A stretch of 64,000 nucleotides of DNA from Crotalaria pallida (GCA_037953625.1 CM075656.1:83223001-83287000), one strand, 5' to 3'. Positions 37,001-48,666 are shown, counted from the first letter of the stretch. Notes: generated from the sequence alone by a model not told the origin. Numbers and translations are program-made.

Positions 37001-38454
37001 TAAGTAATGATTTCAATTTTAGGCACATGCTTAGATGAACAGATAGACTTGTCCAATATATTGATATAAAATGGAAAAACCTGCATATTCAAGGTTTATA
37101 CTTGCCGGATACTGTTATCATTCTAGAAGGTATCATCTAGTCATGTTATGTGTATTTCTTCTTCCTTGTCTGCATAATTACCAAGAACATTGTATTTTAT
37201 AAGTTACAAGTTCCAACTTATTTATTGTTTAATCCTTCTCCATCACCATTGTCGACGGAATTTCTCTAGGTTATTGCTGAAAATTTATCTGAAGAAGAGA
37301 TTAAAGGTCTCAAAGCAATGTTCGCAAACATGGACACTGACAATAGCGGCACTATCACTTATGAAGAACTGAAGACGGGCTTGGCCCGAATTGGATCACG
37401 GTTGTCTGAGGCCGAAGTGAAGCAACTCATGGAAGCTGTATGTAGTTACATACCACTACCAAGAGCTTAATTAGTTGAGCACATTCTTTTCTCTCACTAA
37501 CTTGCTCACTCTCCTTATATAATATTTTTCAGGCTGATGTTGATGGGAATGGATCAATTGACTATATTGAATTCATATCAGCTACAATGCATAGGCACAG
37601 GCTTGAACGAGATGAACACCTTTACAAAGCTTTCCAGTATTTTGATAAGGATAGCAGTGGGTTAGTACAATAATAGTTTTGTAGTGATAGCTATGATGCA
37701 TTTTCTTTTTAATAACCATGTGTTCCTTTTTTTATTTTTTTTTGTTGACAGCTAGGTTATTAACATTTTCTGTAGTAACTCACTCGTTTGAGTTTTGAAC
37801 TGTTTTATATTCCTTGCCATATTTGTTACGAGTGTCCCACTCTTCCTCAATGTCCATAACAAATCAGCAAAATGAGTATTTTTATCTTCGTATGTTCCAG
37901 TCTGCGAACTTGACTTTCCTTTTGGCCCGACAGCTTATGTGTTACACATTTGCTGCCATGTTCAAGCATTATTTTTTTTTTTCTGCATCATGGAGATTTT
38001 ACTGATCTCTGTTGATTGTATGTTAGATTGGATTAATTTCATTTATCAATTTATGATCTCAGAACAAGGTTGGTTGATTAATTTAAGAAATGAATTATAC
38101 TAAATCAACCTCAAAAGGTTTAACAATGACTTGTTGAGATCATAAAAGTTAAGGCTGAGATTGGCTCTCATAAACTTTGGCTTTCCAAATTCATTCGCAG
38201 CTATATTACTAGAGATGAATTGGAAACTGCTATGACACAGCATGGAATGGGTGATGAAGCTACCATAAAAGAAATAATTTCTGAGGTGGATACAGATAAT
38301 GTAAGTTGGTTCTATTTTAACAATTTGAACTTTCTTATATAATATCATTAAGTGTTGCTAATGATTCTTAAACAAACAGGATGGGAGAATAAATTATGAA
38401 GAATTTTGTGCAATGATGAGAAGTGGAATGCAACACCCAGGGCAGCTAATTTAG
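34045..38454 (+). CDS. Calcium-dependent protein kinase, group II (CPK9/CPK21-like)
   Basis: Eight coding exons (34045-34804, 35736-35879, 36000-36152, 36573-36688, 37270-37437, 37533-37660, 38201-38300, 38380-38454; all GT-AG) give 547 aa. CDPKs are Ser/Thr kinases switched on directly by calcium through their own calmodulin-like domain. Seen: N-terminal MGCHGSK, where G2 fits myristoylation and C3 palmitoylation, so plasma-membrane attachment is likely; a variable region rich in Q, T, H and S (about 21-85); and a kinase with Gly loop GRGQFG (106-111), ATP Lys K128, HRDLKPEN (221-228), DFG (244-246) and APE (268-270). The autoinhibitory junction is about 365-395 (SRMKQFRAMNKLKQLALK). Four complete EF hands start at D413, D449, D485 and D520. 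No residue needed for catalysis or calcium binding is missing. Best resemblance from memory is to Arabidopsis CPK21/CPK9/CPK33; the exact orthologue is not resolved. Intron 1 is 931 bp; MITE intrusion into introns is minimal. Confidence 0.96.
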
Positions 38455-38830
38455 ATCTATCTACTATAGTTTATAATGGAGTCAATTTTTCAAGCTCAGT
38501 GATTCATCATGGGAGCCAATTGTTTGAGTGACTTCAACATGTTGGCTAGTAGAAGCATTGTCTCCATGCACTTAGTGAGTTGTAGATTTCTTTGAAGTCC
38601 TTTTGCAGTTCTTTTCTTCATGCTAGGTTGGTTTTGTGTGCTAAAAGTGGATTACTCGAAGCAATGTTTGGTGTACACTCAGTTTACAGTTGTTGCTTTT
38701 CCAAATTGCATGCCGAAGCCTTAAATTTTTGTAGTAAAAGATCAGATTCCGTATGAAGAGTTTCATGTGGCTGAATAAGGAATAAATTGAAGTGCATGTT
38801 TAAATCGTATGTTCACTTTGATAATCTTTT
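38455..38830 (+). other. CDPK 3' UTR region
   Basis: Non-coding continuation after the TAG stop, T-rich, with an AATAAA at 38781-38786 that could be the poly(A) signal (about 330 nt after the stop). Confidence 0.5.
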
Positions 38831-39145
38831 TTGCTTAGTCAATTAAGTGATCTTATATGGCTTTATTGCTCTTAATTCTCATTTATGTCCCAATATGACA
38901 AGTGGTACAGTAATTAATATCAATATGAACGTAAAGTATCACTTAATTGGGACAAGTCAATACGGTGAGAAGCGTTGTTAGCAAGTGAATCAGAAGTGGC
39001 AAAAAAATTCACTATGATCCGTGACCATCTTTACCGTTGGACCCTCAACCAATTCCTCTTAAAGTCTTTGATATTCCCTGCAAATAACCTGGCCCATGGT
39101 GTGCTTATGTAGGAGGGGCTTCCCCTAGATTTCCCACCAGTTCCT

Positions 39146-39211
39146 TAGAGCATCTCCACCAGCTCTTTTGTCCCTGTTTGAAGATCGTCTTTAAATAGGA
39201 ACAATTCTAGG
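39146..39211. mobile_element. Truncated MITE end
   Basis: GAGCATCTCCACCAGCTC is a common plant MITE terminus (usually GAGCATCTCCAACAGC). Only this end is seen before the hAT element begins. Confidence 0.35.
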
Positions 39212-40110
39212 ATAGGCAAAATAACGATATTCACGGGTAGAGCTGTCAAAACGGGCTACACAGCCGGGTTCGGCTTGGTCCGTTTCGGGTTCGAGCCAAA
39301 CCGTGCTCAAATCCAAAAGCCCGATTGTAAATTAAGTACACTAATGCAGAGCTCAAACCCACCTTAAGCGGGCTACGGGCTTGTGTAGGCCAGCCCGCAT
39401 CCTCTTTTTTTGTACCAGAAAAAAAATACAGAATAGAAAAATAATAATAATAATACACCATAATAGAAAAAAATACACCATGACTCGCTTAGGAGTAGTT
39501 GAAGATTCAGACTAGTACAAAAGGAATAATACTAATACTATCAAATCTGAAATATGAAAACAAGTATCACTCGGTGGTTGGTGCTTGGCGATTTCGTGAA
39601 CGGAGAAAGGGAAGGAGACTAAGATCCGTCAGTGGCTATCACTGCCTCACAGTTGCTATGGTGAGAGTGCCTCGTGAAGATGTGGTGCGAATGCGATGGT
39701 GCCTCGTGCGGTGGTGCGATGGTGACTCAACGGAGAAAGGGAGAAAGACTTAGAGTTAGAGAGAACGGAGAAAGGGGAGACCCATAGTCAACGGCTCTAA
39801 TCACGGGTGCCCGCAAAAATACTCGCATTATTTTTTTATGGATGGGGATGGATTATGATATCCGTATTGCTAGTACCCGCATATATATTTTATTATATTT
39901 TATTAATAAAGATTATATATATTTTGTTACTTTGAGACATATATAATTTTTTTTATTAATATTTCATAATGAATTTTAAAGATTTAATTATAATGACAAA
40001 AATTTATCATAAATATGTTATTATGCATCTTACAAATAATTTTATGCATAATGATTATTATAAAATATATAATTATATAATAAAATTTTAAAACTTGCAA
40101 ATATTTTCAA
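39212..40110. mobile_element. Decayed Ds-like hAT element, split by a second hAT
   Basis: The pieces 39212-39237 and 39800-40110 together resemble the hAT element at 48844-49311. Joined, they have a GATAGG...GCAAAATA start, CCCGCAAAAA/ACTCGC motifs, then a long shared AT-rich body (TTTTAAAGAT, AATTATAATGA, AAAATATATAATTATATAAT). The right terminus is degraded. The element between the pieces (39238-39799) inserted later. Confidence 0.6.
39238..39799. mobile_element. Nested hAT element, 8-bp TSD (7/8)
   Basis: 562 bp beginning TAGAGCTGTCAAAACGGGC and ending with ...GTCAACGGCTCTA, an imperfect inverted match. The flanks TTCACGGG (39230-39237) and ATCACGGG (39800-39807) are an 8-bp duplication with one change. 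The left subterminal zone has GGGTTCG/CGGGC motifs. The right half (about 39570-39790) is GC-rich cargo with repeated GAACGGAGAAAGGG units. No transposase domain. Confidence 0.8.
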
Positions 40111-40131
40111 AATCCCATTTCAATAGCATTT

Positions 40132-40274
40132 TTTTTATAGGCAAAGTATTTTTAATTTTTTTTACGGGGATTTAAATCCACCAAATGGTGGTGCGTAGGA
40201 TCGAACCCGGAACTTCCAACTCCCAAGCTTTAAGACTTGGTACATGACCATGTGGGCTAAATCTACTTGTCAAT
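40132..40274 (-). mobile_element. tRNA-derived SINE, family B, 14-bp TSD
   Basis: On the minus strand: box A (TAGCCCACATGG), box B (CGGGTTCGATCC), and a tail toward the poly-T at 40132. TTTCAATAGCATTT flanks both sides (40118-40131, 40275-40288). A second copy is at 47576-47668. Confidence 0.85.
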
Positions 40275-40289
40275 TTTCAATAGCATTTA

Positions 40290-40474
40290 ATTACTTATTT
40301 CACAAAGACCCCTATTAAGTTAGCACTTTTTAGAGTTCCAATAATAATTAAAGGGGTAATTTTGCAAAAGTATATCAAATTTTAACATTTCCAATCCACT
40401 AACAAATTTAACTACTTTCTTTGATGGAAGTAAAAAAATCCCAAAGGGTCTTGTATATAGGACCGGAAGGAGTA
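40290..40474. mobile_element. S1 Stowaway MITE relic
   Basis: Right-hand two thirds of the S1 family (CACAAAGACCCCTATTAAGT, then AGTATATCAAATTTTAACAT, ending GGACCGGAAGGAG/TA). The left end is missing. Confidence 0.6.
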
Positions 40475-40652
40475 ATTATTTTAAAGTATAAAAAAATGCC
40501 AAAAAAAAAAAACACACACACAATAAAATAATACGTGTGATTTGTTTAGGGACAAAAAGCTTATCCACCACAGTAGATGCTCATACATCCTTTCATTAAT
40601 TTCCTCCATTTATATTCACTCTTATTAATTAATAAATAAAAGTAAAGTTGTA

Positions 40653-40704
40653 AAAGTAGTAAGTAATATTTTTTTTTTTTGGTAAAGAAAGTAGTAAGTA
40701 ATAT
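40653..40704 (-). repeat. Micro-retroposon: 18-nt insert in 17-bp perfect repeats
   Basis: AAAGTAGTAAGTAATAT occurs at 40653-40669 and 40688-40704. The insert reads CTTTACC plus A11 on the minus strand, i.e. a few transcript bases and a poly(A) tail. Target-primed insertion is the simplest reading. Confidence 0.65.
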
Positions 40705-41454
40705 CACATAGGGTTTCGAATGTGATAATTATTTAGAAACAAATTTATTTTGCTAAAATGATTGTAATTATTTACGACGAAGTATACAAGCTATCTTCAA
40801 TTTGTACTCACCAAACATGATTAAACTTATTAAATGAATCTAAATGTTACATAAAAATTAAGTTAAAAAGTTCTTAACTCCTTATTAAACGAGTTTAAAA
40901 GCTACATACAAGTTCTTAAAAATTTCTCATCACTTCATACTTTTTTTTTACTCAATAAAAAAAATCTTATTTACATTAGTCAAATAAAACAAATCAGCTT
41001 AAATTTAATTTTTAATTAAAATATACAAACATAAACAAATTATAATCTTATTAAATTATTATATTAAAAAATAATCATAATCTTATTTTATGAGTTATAC
41101 CAAACACGTATTTGGTCCCTAAAAAAACATGTGTTCAATGCAAACTTTTACGGATTACGGAGTAATTTATTGTTTGTGACCGGTCGATTCAGAGAGGGCC
41201 ATACTTCCACTAAATATGAATGAACATTGAGTAATGATCGAGAGACCTACATATATAGATTTATTTATAAGCCTACATATTAGGATATTGACATTAGTTA
41301 TTTAAGTTTTTTTATTTAATTTTTTTAACTTAAAAATAACAAGTGTCATAATTTTATGTGTAAGTTTGTAGGTTTTTTCATATGAATATATGATAGGTTA
41401 GGTGAGAGACAAACGAACTGCATTAATTAAAATGTTCATATTCCTTGTTTATAT

Positions 41455-41723
41455 TCTCTTCCTCCCTATATATAATAACTTTTCTCATATTTTTAATTTT
41501 TTTTTATTTATAAAATTTTATGTCAATTTTTAACGATAATTAATTATTTTTTTCACAAACATTTATATTTACTCAATATTTTTTAGATTATCAAAAATAT
41601 TAGTAGGGACAGTTTAAAATTACATATAAAATGTTTACATTTTCAATATCATCAACTAAATTAACCAATTTTTTTAATGGACATAAAATCTATCGAATAA
41701 ATCTTATATATAGGAACGAAGAG
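41455..41723. mobile_element. S1 Stowaway MITE, diverged
   Basis: Aligns along its length with 4587-4858 (ATTAATTATTTTTTTCACAA, ATTACATATAAAATGTTTAC, ending GGAACGAAGAG/TA). The termini are eroded. Confidence 0.6.
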
Positions 41724-43059
41724 TAATGATATATCAACCTACAAAATTAACCTACACTACAAGAAAGTGACATGTATCACTTGTTAACCAATCAATAATA
41801 AACAAATGACACATGTCATTTTGGTGTATATTGATTTATAACCTAATTTTATAGGTTTATAAATAATTTTAGGAACAAATTGAAGGGAATACACGAGAAC
41901 TATCAAATCAAATTTTAAAAAAAAATACTAGTATTTAATGCTGCATATTATATACTGTATTTTAAATTTAACTTGATTGATCTATCACATTCTATGTTAA
42001 AATTATAGGAGAGGTGAAATTGTCAGTGTAAGATGTTATATCAGCAGGCACGGTTTCATCTCAAAATAGTTAACAGTGTTTTATGAAGTAACGTTGGAAT
42101 AGGCCAGCTCAACGAACCATATATTATACTATAAAATAAATAGAAAAATTAAAATGTTAGTAATAAGTATCTTTAAAACATTTATTGAGGAATTATATAT
42201 AGTTGGAAAATATAATTGTTGATATTTTTCAAAGAAAAAAAACAAAACTTTTTTTTTTATTTCTACAAAATTTAACAAATACCTTTAATAATTTACTATT
42301 TTTAGGCTCCAAACATGAGACTGCTTTGTCTACTTTGAGAAATTACTATTATATGTGTTCACTGTTTTTTTAATGTTGTTTATTTATGATTCTCATCAAT
42401 AATAATAAAAAAAACATTTAATAATTACTGATTTGGAATTAAAGTTAAAAAAACAAAAAAATAGAATAAAATAAAGGTTTTTTTTTTTATATAAAAGAAA
42501 GTATTGTTCAATTTTATTATCACATACGGAGTATGAGATAATTATTGATGTGGTCCATCGATCAATAATAGCATGATACACATATAATAATTTTTCGTCC
42601 ACTTGGCCTTCTTATCCGTGGCCATATCAATATGGAAAGATGATCACTTGGTTTTCTTACCACACATTTTGTCTTGATTGCAGAACTCCTTTTACCCATT
42701 TCATTATTTAATTTCCATATCTCCTTGTTTGGACTTATTCCATGCGGTATATATACCTACCATTACCACTATCTGACTATCACTACCAGAAATTATTTAG
42801 TCCACAGATTGCCTGGCTTAGATAAACTCATCATCAACTAGTCTTTTGTATTGGTTAATTCTTTCATTCCCCATCCTTTAATTCGTCTTTGTCCTCAACG
42901 CGATGATGCCTCACGCTCGCGATGTGTAACTAACAAGCTCTATATATATGCATGGATACGAGAGTTAATATTATATTATCGGATATTGCTAACAAGTGTT
43001 TTATGAAAATTCTTGCATATCTTGAAAACGTAAAAAATCACATTTTCATACATCATTGT
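41724..43059. other. Intergenic, no gene
   Basis: AT-rich with no supportable gene. Two CACTA-like words (CACTACAAGAAA near 41756, CACTACCAGAAA near 42781) are in the same orientation and do not bound an element. Confidence 0.45.
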
Positions 43060-43334
43060 TTCATCCGGTCTTATTTATAAGATTTTTTTGGGGTTTTTCA
43101 CTTCACCCAGCTAAGGAAAGTGGATAAATTTGTTAGTGACATTGGAAATGTGAAAATTTGATATACTTTTTAAAACTACCCCTATAATTATTATTGGAAC
43201 TCTAAAAAGTGTTGACTTTATAGGGGTGTTAGTGGAAAGAATTAATTAAATGTTATTGAAAATTGGAAAGAAGTCTTATAAATAGGACCAAAATAAAAAC
43301 CTCAAAATGGTCTTATAAATAGGACCGGAGAGAG
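43060..43334. mobile_element. S1 Stowaway MITE, diverged
   Basis: Inverted relative to 4587-4858. Ends CATCCGGTCTTATTTATAAG and its counterpart TTATAAATAGGACCGGAGAG, with TA following the right end. Confidence 0.65.
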
Positions 43335-43388
43335 TATTATATTTAGCTTTTTAACAAGTGCACTAAAAAACTTGTTAATATTTGCTTT

Positions 43389-43391
43389 ACA

Positions 43392-43440
<49 letters not shown>
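43389..43440. repeat. (ATT)n microsatellite
   Basis: About 17 ATT triplets in an uninterrupted run. Confidence 0.95.
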
Positions 43441-43442
<2 letters not shown>

Positions 43443-44506
43443 AGTTATATTCTAAAAAATATTTGTGATTTTTCTTATAAGATATTTTACTTTTTTCTGT
43501 TACATGTATTATTATTTATTATTTGTTTTTATTAAATACTTTGATTTTTTTATGCTTTTTATTGTTTATTCATTATTTGTGAACTTTTCAAAAAAAAAAA
43601 AATAAAGAGGTTAAAATCGTGTATTTCGAAGAAAAAAAGTTTAGTCACCGTAAATAAAATTAATTTTGTGATTGGCCCTTGTAAAAATTTTTGACCTATT
43701 TTAACTTTTTAAAATTTCATAATTTTAAAATTAATCTTCTTCTATTAGTTTTAGTGTAATAGTATATGTGATCAATGATGATTCTGACTGTAGTGACATC
43801 AACTTCACCACATCACAATTATCTTTGTCACATATTGATGAGTCAACTTGCATTGTATATAATTAATTTTGACCCTTAAAAAATGTAAATGACGAGATTT
43901 TACCGTAAAATCTTGAACCTTGAAAACATTTTTTACAATTAAATTTTGAAGAAGAAAAATGATAGATAAATTTTTTGATGGTTGGATTGATGATTGTACC
44001 AATAACTACATTCAAAATGAAGTTAGAAAATGCACGTCCGTTCTCCAAAAGAAATATTTATATCAATGTTTAATTTAGTTTACATGTTGGTCAATGACCT
44101 AAACCCTATCTTTTTCAAGTAGTAATTAAGTATCATTCTCATTCAAATAATATTTTCTTCAATTCTATTTATGAGTCATATTCTAGAAAAAAAAATTATT
44201 TATAAGTCATTTTGTTTTTTCTAGAAAACATTGATTACTTTTTTATCTTTTTTGTCCTTTATTCATTAATGTAAAATAATATATTGTGAAATTTTTAACG
44301 CAAGCTAATAAGGTAAAATTGTAATGTTGAAAGTATATTTTTAAAATTTCAAGAAATATCACTACTCTCCTTGATTCTAGTAATAATATGATTAAGTATG
44401 ACTTATAAATAAGATACAAATGTTAACAATTGACTTAAAAACAATTGTTAAGAAGCTAAACATAAATGATAATACATGAAAATGTATGATTTTTCTTATT
44501 CTCAAG
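43441..44506. other. Intergenic, no gene
   Basis: AT-rich with no gene. Some AGTCATTTTGT-like MITE fragments near 44170-44420. Confidence 0.4.
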
Positions 44507-44522
44507 ATATAAAAATATGCAT

Positions 44523-45198
44523 TGCATGTTGAAATTTTGTTCAAAAGGTTCAACTAATTAAACATAGTACTTAGTCTTCTTCTTTTCTCTTCTCTTCTCC
44601 GTCCGTTTTCCTCTCTTCTGTGATAGCGGTAGAAGGGGATGGAGAGATTCTCCCTCCCCTTCCTTTGGTTGGTGTGTGAGTTTTTTCTCTCCCAGTTATA
44701 TCTGGGTTAAATAAATAAATCTTGCCTTTGTGCAAGTGGTGTGGTTTTTCTTGTCCCAGTTTCATCTGGGTTTTGTTTTTGTGTGTTTGAGTGTGGGAAG
44801 GCTTTTTGTTTGTCCAGATCTGATGACCTTCCTATCTTCTCCAATAACTAGAAGACTGATATTCGGGACAACTTTTCCCTTCCAGATCTCTGTCTTCTCC
44901 TCTGTCCAGTGGCTCTACCTCCTCAGATCTGAGATTCTTTTTCGCCGAACTGTGCTTACTTCCGGCATTGATGAGATAGTTATCTTGGAAACAAAGGCTG
45001 TTGAATCTCTTGTTAGAGTTCGAAGCTGGATGTTGATGATGATCCTGATCCACAGGGAGTTTGCTGTTATGACTGAGTATCTAGTCTTTTTTAGCAATCT
45101 TTATTGTATGGAAAATATGTGCTTTGTTATTGTCCTGTTGGATCTACTTGTACTATTTTCTGTTATGGAATGAATTACATATTTTCCTTTAAAAAAAA
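44523..45198 (+). mobile_element. Unclassified 676-bp poly(A) retroposon, perfect 16-bp TSD
   Basis: ATATAAAAATATGCAT occurs at 44507-44522 and 45199-45214. The sequence between them ends in a run of A and has a composition (T/C-rich, then balanced) unlike its flanks. These are the marks of non-LTR retroposition of a polyadenylated RNA in plus orientation. A frame of about 147 codons without an ATG start (44730-45173) covers most of it but has no recognisable domain. Internal GTCCAGATCTGATGACC and CCAGATCTCTGTC words hint at an old internal repeat. No pol III boxes were found, so it is not an obvious SINE. It could be a truncated LINE, a non-autonomous LINE derivative or a retrocopy of a non-coding transcript. 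Confidence 0.75.
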
Positions 45199-45214
45199 AT
45201 ATAAAAATATGCAT

Positions 45215-46640
45215 ACTTATAATTTTCTTTCCATTACTAATAATCTTAATAAATGTTGTAAAATATAGCCCTCTGTTTCACCCAACAAAAAAAAAAGTGT
45301 CATAAAATATTTGTTAACAAGATCCATGATATAATTACTTTCTTGGATCATTATTAATAAAAAAAAAAAACCGAATGTTTTGCATATATCTCCCCTATCA
45401 CCTTGATGTTGATTAAAATTTAAAATTACTTGTTTTCTGACGTTTAGGTAGGAGACGTTTAATTTTTTTCCACTATCGTTGATAAATTAGTGTTCTCATA
45501 AACTAAAGTTCATTCATATTTCCTATGAATGTTTTTAATTATTTTCATGGGAGCAATAGAAATATTGTCATACATTGGTAATGTGAAAGTCAAGTTTGTG
45601 AGAACATAATAAACAATTAATAAATAAAATAATAAAAAATTAATAATATCGGTTCTCTGTAAAAAGATTATGCAATTAAAATAATATAAAGGTATAAAAA
45701 TGATAGAATTCAATTTTTAAAGTTAAATAATCATCTAATTTCAACTAATGATCTTGATATGTATGATTCGCGTAAATATAACCTATAATAAAATATCGTA
45801 AAAATAACAAAACTCTTACATAATTAATTGTGTTTTATGTACATGACATTCAGACATTATAGTAAAACTACTGTAGTAAATTAGTTGACTGGATTGCCAA
45901 GATTCTGTAAAAGATAAGCAAGCTTTGTGCATGGCTGTTTGGACAATGTCATGCTTGTCGTATTATCCTTTTTAAATACTCTTTCATGACCCAAAAAAGA
46001 AATAAATGTTTAAAGTTTGTCGTTTGTTTGCACCCAATAATTTTTTTTTTTGGTGAACTGCACCCAATAATTTTATATGGCTGAAGAAGTTAAACAAGTA
46101 CTATGTTATAGAGTATATATATATACTCTATAAAAAAGAAAAAAAGAGTATATATATATATATATATCTTCTCACGCGTAGGTAGGACCGTAGGAGTGTT
46201 AGACTGTTAGCTTAGCACCACGCAGATTTGGAGGGAACGTGAAGTCCGTGAGACTGAAGAATATCCTTGCGTGCATTGAATGGTTGGCTCCTGTTTTAGT
46301 TGTTGCAGGAATTGAAGACTCTAATATCGTGTATCCAAATAGATTATTATATTTTCTTCTTTTCAAAAAAAAAATGATTGAATTTTTTTTAAAATCCTCT
46401 CATTCTAATTTTGATCACAGCAAAATTATGATTTTTGATAAATAATTAAGAGAGTTTCGAAGAAAAACTTGTCATAAATACCAAAATGCAAAAGAGAGAA
46501 TTATAAAATCAAATTTAGAAAATAAATTAGAGGATCTAGGAATCAATTTGGATGTAAGATAGTCGAAAAATTCATTAAAGGTCATCATAATAATATATTT
46601 TTCTCTATCTTCTTTCGTCTATTGGGTCTATTTCATTATA
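45215..46640. other. Intergenic, no gene
   Basis: No gene. Includes a micro-insertion (46029-46074) and (TA)n tracts at 46113-46168. Confidence 0.5.
46029..46074 (-). repeat. Micro-retroposon: 14-nt insert in 16-bp perfect repeats
   Basis: TGCACCCAATAATTTT at 46029-46044 and 46059-46074. The insert on the minus strand is GTTCACC plus A7. It is the smallest of the set. Confidence 0.6.
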
Positions 46641-46943
46641 CTCCCTCCCTCCCATTATCTTTTAAATAGTCAAACAAGTCAATAAAAATAAGAGAGTATC
46701 TGTCTAATATAATGCATGATTCACTAATTAATTACAAATTGATATTATGCAAATTTTCATACCATTACAATTAATACATATTGCAATATTGCCTTCAAAA
46801 AAATATTTAAATATGTTTTCCTTACTTACTTATCAATCATCGATACAATATGCAATCTTAAAAAAATTTCATTTATTTTTTTAACTTTAATATGAGACAA
46901 ATTCTTTGGCATTTTTTTAATCAAGATAGTGAGACGGAGGGAG
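46641..46943. mobile_element. Stowaway-type MITE (303 bp)
   Basis: CTCCCTCCCTCCCATTATCT at the left, AAGATAGTGAGACGGAGGGAG-type right end, with TA on both sides. Interior unlike S1 and S2. No coding capacity. Confidence 0.8.
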
Positions 46944-47575
46944 TACTAGAGTGTGATTGGTACAATTGAAAAAATAAATAATTATGATTATATTCAATAT
47001 TGATTATGATCGATAATAACTATAATTTGTTTAAGTTTAAATATGTTTGTTAAAAATCAATTTCAAAATAATTTTGTTCTTTTGAATTATGAAATAAAAA
47101 TACTTTCTCAATAATAAATTAAACGGGTAACTTCATTTGTTTATCTTTATAATATTTGGCTAGTTAAGGAGTACAAAATAATCACATTGAGAAATAATTA
47201 AACAGTCCTCATGAGAGACGTGGGAAAAATACTTATTTTCAAAAAGAAAATCATTTTCTCAATTCTAAACTTGGAAGTTAAATAGAAAACATTACATGAA
47301 AATGTTATTTTAATGAAAATTGAGTTGATTTTGCAATAATAATTTATTCAAAACACCCTCCTCATCTATTATTTCTTGGGACGAAAACTTTCGTTTTATT
47401 GGTTTGTTTGTTATTGCCTTTTTTTCTTCAAAGTAATATTATAGGTTCATTTTGCTACCCAAACTAATTCTTCTTGTATTACAAAGATTTGAGCCTCATA
47501 CGCGATATCTCGAATTTCATCATTATCTTTAGCCACCACCACAAGATTAAATCCACAAAATAGATAGAGGAAAAA

Positions 47576-47668
47576 GATTTAAATCCACCAAATATAGTAG
47601 TGCTCAGGATCGAATCCGAGATTTTCAACTCTTAAGTCTTAAAACTTGGTACATGACTATATGGGCTT
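47576..47668 (-). mobile_element. SINE family B, second copy (partial)
   Basis: Matches 40169-40258 (AAATCCACCAAAT, GGATCGAATCCGAG as box B, ACTTGGTACATGACTAT). Duplication not found. Confidence 0.65.
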
Positions 47669-47870
47669 GTTTATTACTCACCTTTCTTTTTTATCTTTCT
47701 TCCATGTGCTATAGACCGTTCAAGGGAGTCTTCATGCCTTTCCACACCATTATTGCTCATATTCAACATTTCATATTACTTGACAACACACAAGCTAAGA
47801 CATATATTTTTTCCGGTTATATATATATATATATATATAATGATTTAAATAGGAGTATAAACCAACCAAC

Positions 47871-48012
47871 ATGGGTTGGGACGAGTGGTAAGCGGCTCGG
47901 TCTCGTTCAAGCAAGGTCTAAGGTTCGATTTCTTGTGGATGCAAAAAATTCATGGTGGGAGACTCACCTGCCATAATCAGGCACGCGACCTTGGTCGGAT
48001 CCGAATGTACCA
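47871..48012 (+). mobile_element. SINE family A, second copy
   Basis: ACCAACATGGGTTGGGACGA start with box A, a slightly decayed box B (AAGGTTCGATTTC), and the shared body to GGATCCGAATGTACC. The distal part present in the copy at 7225-7412 is absent. Confidence 0.8.
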
Positions 48013-48666
48013 ATGTTACTATTTTTAAAAACATTCCTCTTTAAATTTATAAAACTTTCCAATACTTTTAAACTTCTACGATCATTTATTTAAAATTCAT
48101 ATTTTCAATAATACTTCTTATTTTTATATGAAATTAAAAAATTAAATACATATAGCCAATTTTTTTAATAAAACATTTTTTAATTTTTGTATATTACAAA
48201 TCTGACAAAAAACATTTCCAAATCATTATTATTTTTCATTTACAAAAAGTCACCAACATCACTTAGGACTTGTTTGTTTTGGCATTTGCTTCAACAAACG
48301 CGCGTTTCCTATAAACTTCTCAGTTGAAGCTTTCATGGTGCCGCAACTCTCAAATGTGAAAAGCAGTTGGTCACCGCTTTTTCAAACACACGCTTAGACA
48401 CTTAGCTTGGTGTAACCAGAAGGGAGAATACTAAACTTTAGGATTTAAAAAAAAAAAAGATCAAAAACAGCACATTGCACAAACCCTAACATGTCCCAAT
48501 TTCAATAACAGTAGCATAAAATATATACAAGACGAAACATCATATATATGTTGACCCACGGCATTGAAATAGTATAGCAGAATCATAACAGTTCACTGAT
48601 TAAGAAGCAGGCTGTTGTTTATAACACCTAATCAATTAAAAGCATAAGGATGTCCTCATCAGTTAA
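48013..48666. other. Intergenic and likely 3' region of the R3-MYB
   Basis: No further gene. The last 100-200 bases before 48667 are the probable 3' UTR of the minus-strand R3-MYB. Confidence 0.45.

Noticed and set aside
41755..42795. CACTA-transposon-like words CACTACAAGAAA and CACTACCAGAAA
   Set aside because: Both are in the same orientation, with no 3-bp duplication or inverted partner; likely chance.
43389..43440. CRISPR-like or structured tandem array
   Set aside because: It is a simple ATT microsatellite; no CRISPR array is expected or seen in this plant DNA.
44730..45173. 147-codon frame as a protein gene
   Set aside because: No ATG start, no domain, hydrophobic low-complexity composition, and it lies inside a retroposon.
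47881..47945. tRNA gene candidates from box A/B sequences
   Set aside because: The tRNA-like heads do not fold into complete cloverleaves and continue into SINE bodies; the other box A/B sites (7.4, 25.0, 40.2, 47.6, 63.4 kb) behave the same way.
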